NCBI GenBank assembly: GCA_003569205.1
Contig: BGOK01000020.1
Location: 1 to 33,163, forward strand
DNA length: 33,163 bases
Reading direction: 5' to 3'
Source: Verrucomicrobiota bacterium
Lineage (GTDB): Bacteria; Verrucomicrobiota; Verrucomicrobiia; Opitutales; UBA953
Shown here: positions 32,717 through 33,163 of the stretch, piece after piece
Numbering within the stretch: the stretch's first letter is position 1
How the letters are laid out: the number at the start of each line of letters is the position of its first letter
Made by a program: the position numbers and the translations under genes
The notes under the pieces: model-generated
Seen by the model: only the letters and a program-made list of their open reading frames with translations
Told to the model about the DNA's origin: nothing
Database searches by the model: none

Positions 32717-33163
32717 GCCGTCTGGACAGACTTAGCGGCGCGAGCGGGGAGCCAACCCACGGCGATCAACGCCAGCTGGGACGGGCAGAATATGTAGTAG
32801 AGCCAGATTGCGCCGGACTCCGTGAAGCCGTAACTGTGGAGGCCCACGCCGAGCAGGTTGGTGCCGAACCAGACCAAGCGGTCACGATATTTCCAAGATG
32901 AGGAGCTGCATGAGCCCTTCGCGGCCGTACCAAGCCACCCCAGCGGGCGTGGAGGCAGACGGCGCACCACATCCAATTAGGACGGCACCATTCTCCTTAG
33001 GATCCCAGCCCCAGAACGGCCCCAGCTCTGGTCCGCCCAGATGCCACCCAGCATCGTACCGATGAAGCTAGCGATGAGCCCAAAAGCGAGGATGCCGTAG
33101 GCGGCCCGGGCGAGCGCGTCGCCGTCCTTGTAGTCGGACTTGAAGGCGCGGAGACAAAGGTGA
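32713..33163 (-). CDS. ccsA: CcsA/ResC-type cytochrome c maturation protein, C-terminal part, several frameshifts
   Basis: Read across frames, the minus strand encodes GILAFGLIASFIGTMLGGIW, then ADQSWGR, WGWDPKENGAVLI (the heme-binding WWD motif), CAVCLHARWGG, WFGTNLLGVGLHSYGF with the second heme histidine, and IWLYYIFCPSQLALIAVGWL. Together they form the end of a CcsA membrane protein of system II, which carries heme to apocytochrome c outside the membrane. At least four indels in about 250 bp (near 33020, 32978, 32937 and 32898) break the frame. This is far more than elsewhere and typical of a poorly supported contig end. The N-terminus lies beyond the window. Confidence 0.8.

Overview
The window is about 60% GC and densely coded, and it most resembles a bacterial chromosome fragment from Verrucomicrobiota, possibly Opitutae. 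This placement is an inference from the gene mix: menaquinone (MenB), a CcsA-type cytochrome c maturation protein, SASA and BD-FAE esterases next to a CotH-like protein, a two-domain CbiX, and tandem secreted DFTGSDWC thioredoxins. There is no rRNA gene to confirm it. I see no tRNA, CRISPR array, IS element or phage gene.

Layout. 1-2534 (minus): a secreted operon of SASA esterase, CotH-like protein and a truncated alpha/beta hydrolase. 2737-4069 (minus): tadA and a Tat-exported superoxide dismutase. 4173-5508 (plus): infA and cysK, each with a clear terminator. 5570-7425: a lower-GC segment holding an unknown secreted protein and a broken upstream gene, bordered by inverted copies of a palindromic repeat. 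7461-10176 (plus): a GAAC-N4-GTTC SOS box, umuD, umuC and an EamA transporter. 10268-11374 (plus): a GFOR-like exported oxidoreductase.

11515-19491 is an assimilatory sulfate reduction and siroheme block. The minus-strand run is cysI, cysH, cysD, cysNC and azoR. Divergent from it is the uroporphyrinogen-III methyltransferase, which converges on a membrane-anchored sirohydrochlorin chelatase. Together with cysK this covers sulfate to cysteine; no transporter and no CysJ flavoprotein is in view. 19589-21268 (plus) is a tandem pair of secreted thioredoxin-like proteins.

21337-26158 (minus) is a tight six-gene run: LysM lipoprotein, recF, secG, LolA-like protein, Nif3 and GluQRS. 26201-28556 (minus) holds menB, a small methyltransferase and a TIGR01777 epimerase. 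28646-29141 (plus) is an unknown two-part protein. 29146-30551 (minus) is pyrF-ispD with a 4-bp overlap. 30740-33163 (minus) holds CcsA, a NusG/RfaH-like protein, a YhcH family protein and a secreted BD-FAE hydrolase.

Two features cut across the window. First, intergenic spaces carry tandem heptanucleotide arrays of three unrelated sequences, plus REP-like hairpins. Second, many genes are broken by single-base indels, mostly in short homopolymers and concentrated in the outer 2-10 kb. These look more like consensus errors at contig ends than real pseudogenes, so several entries give the reading-frame-corrected protein.
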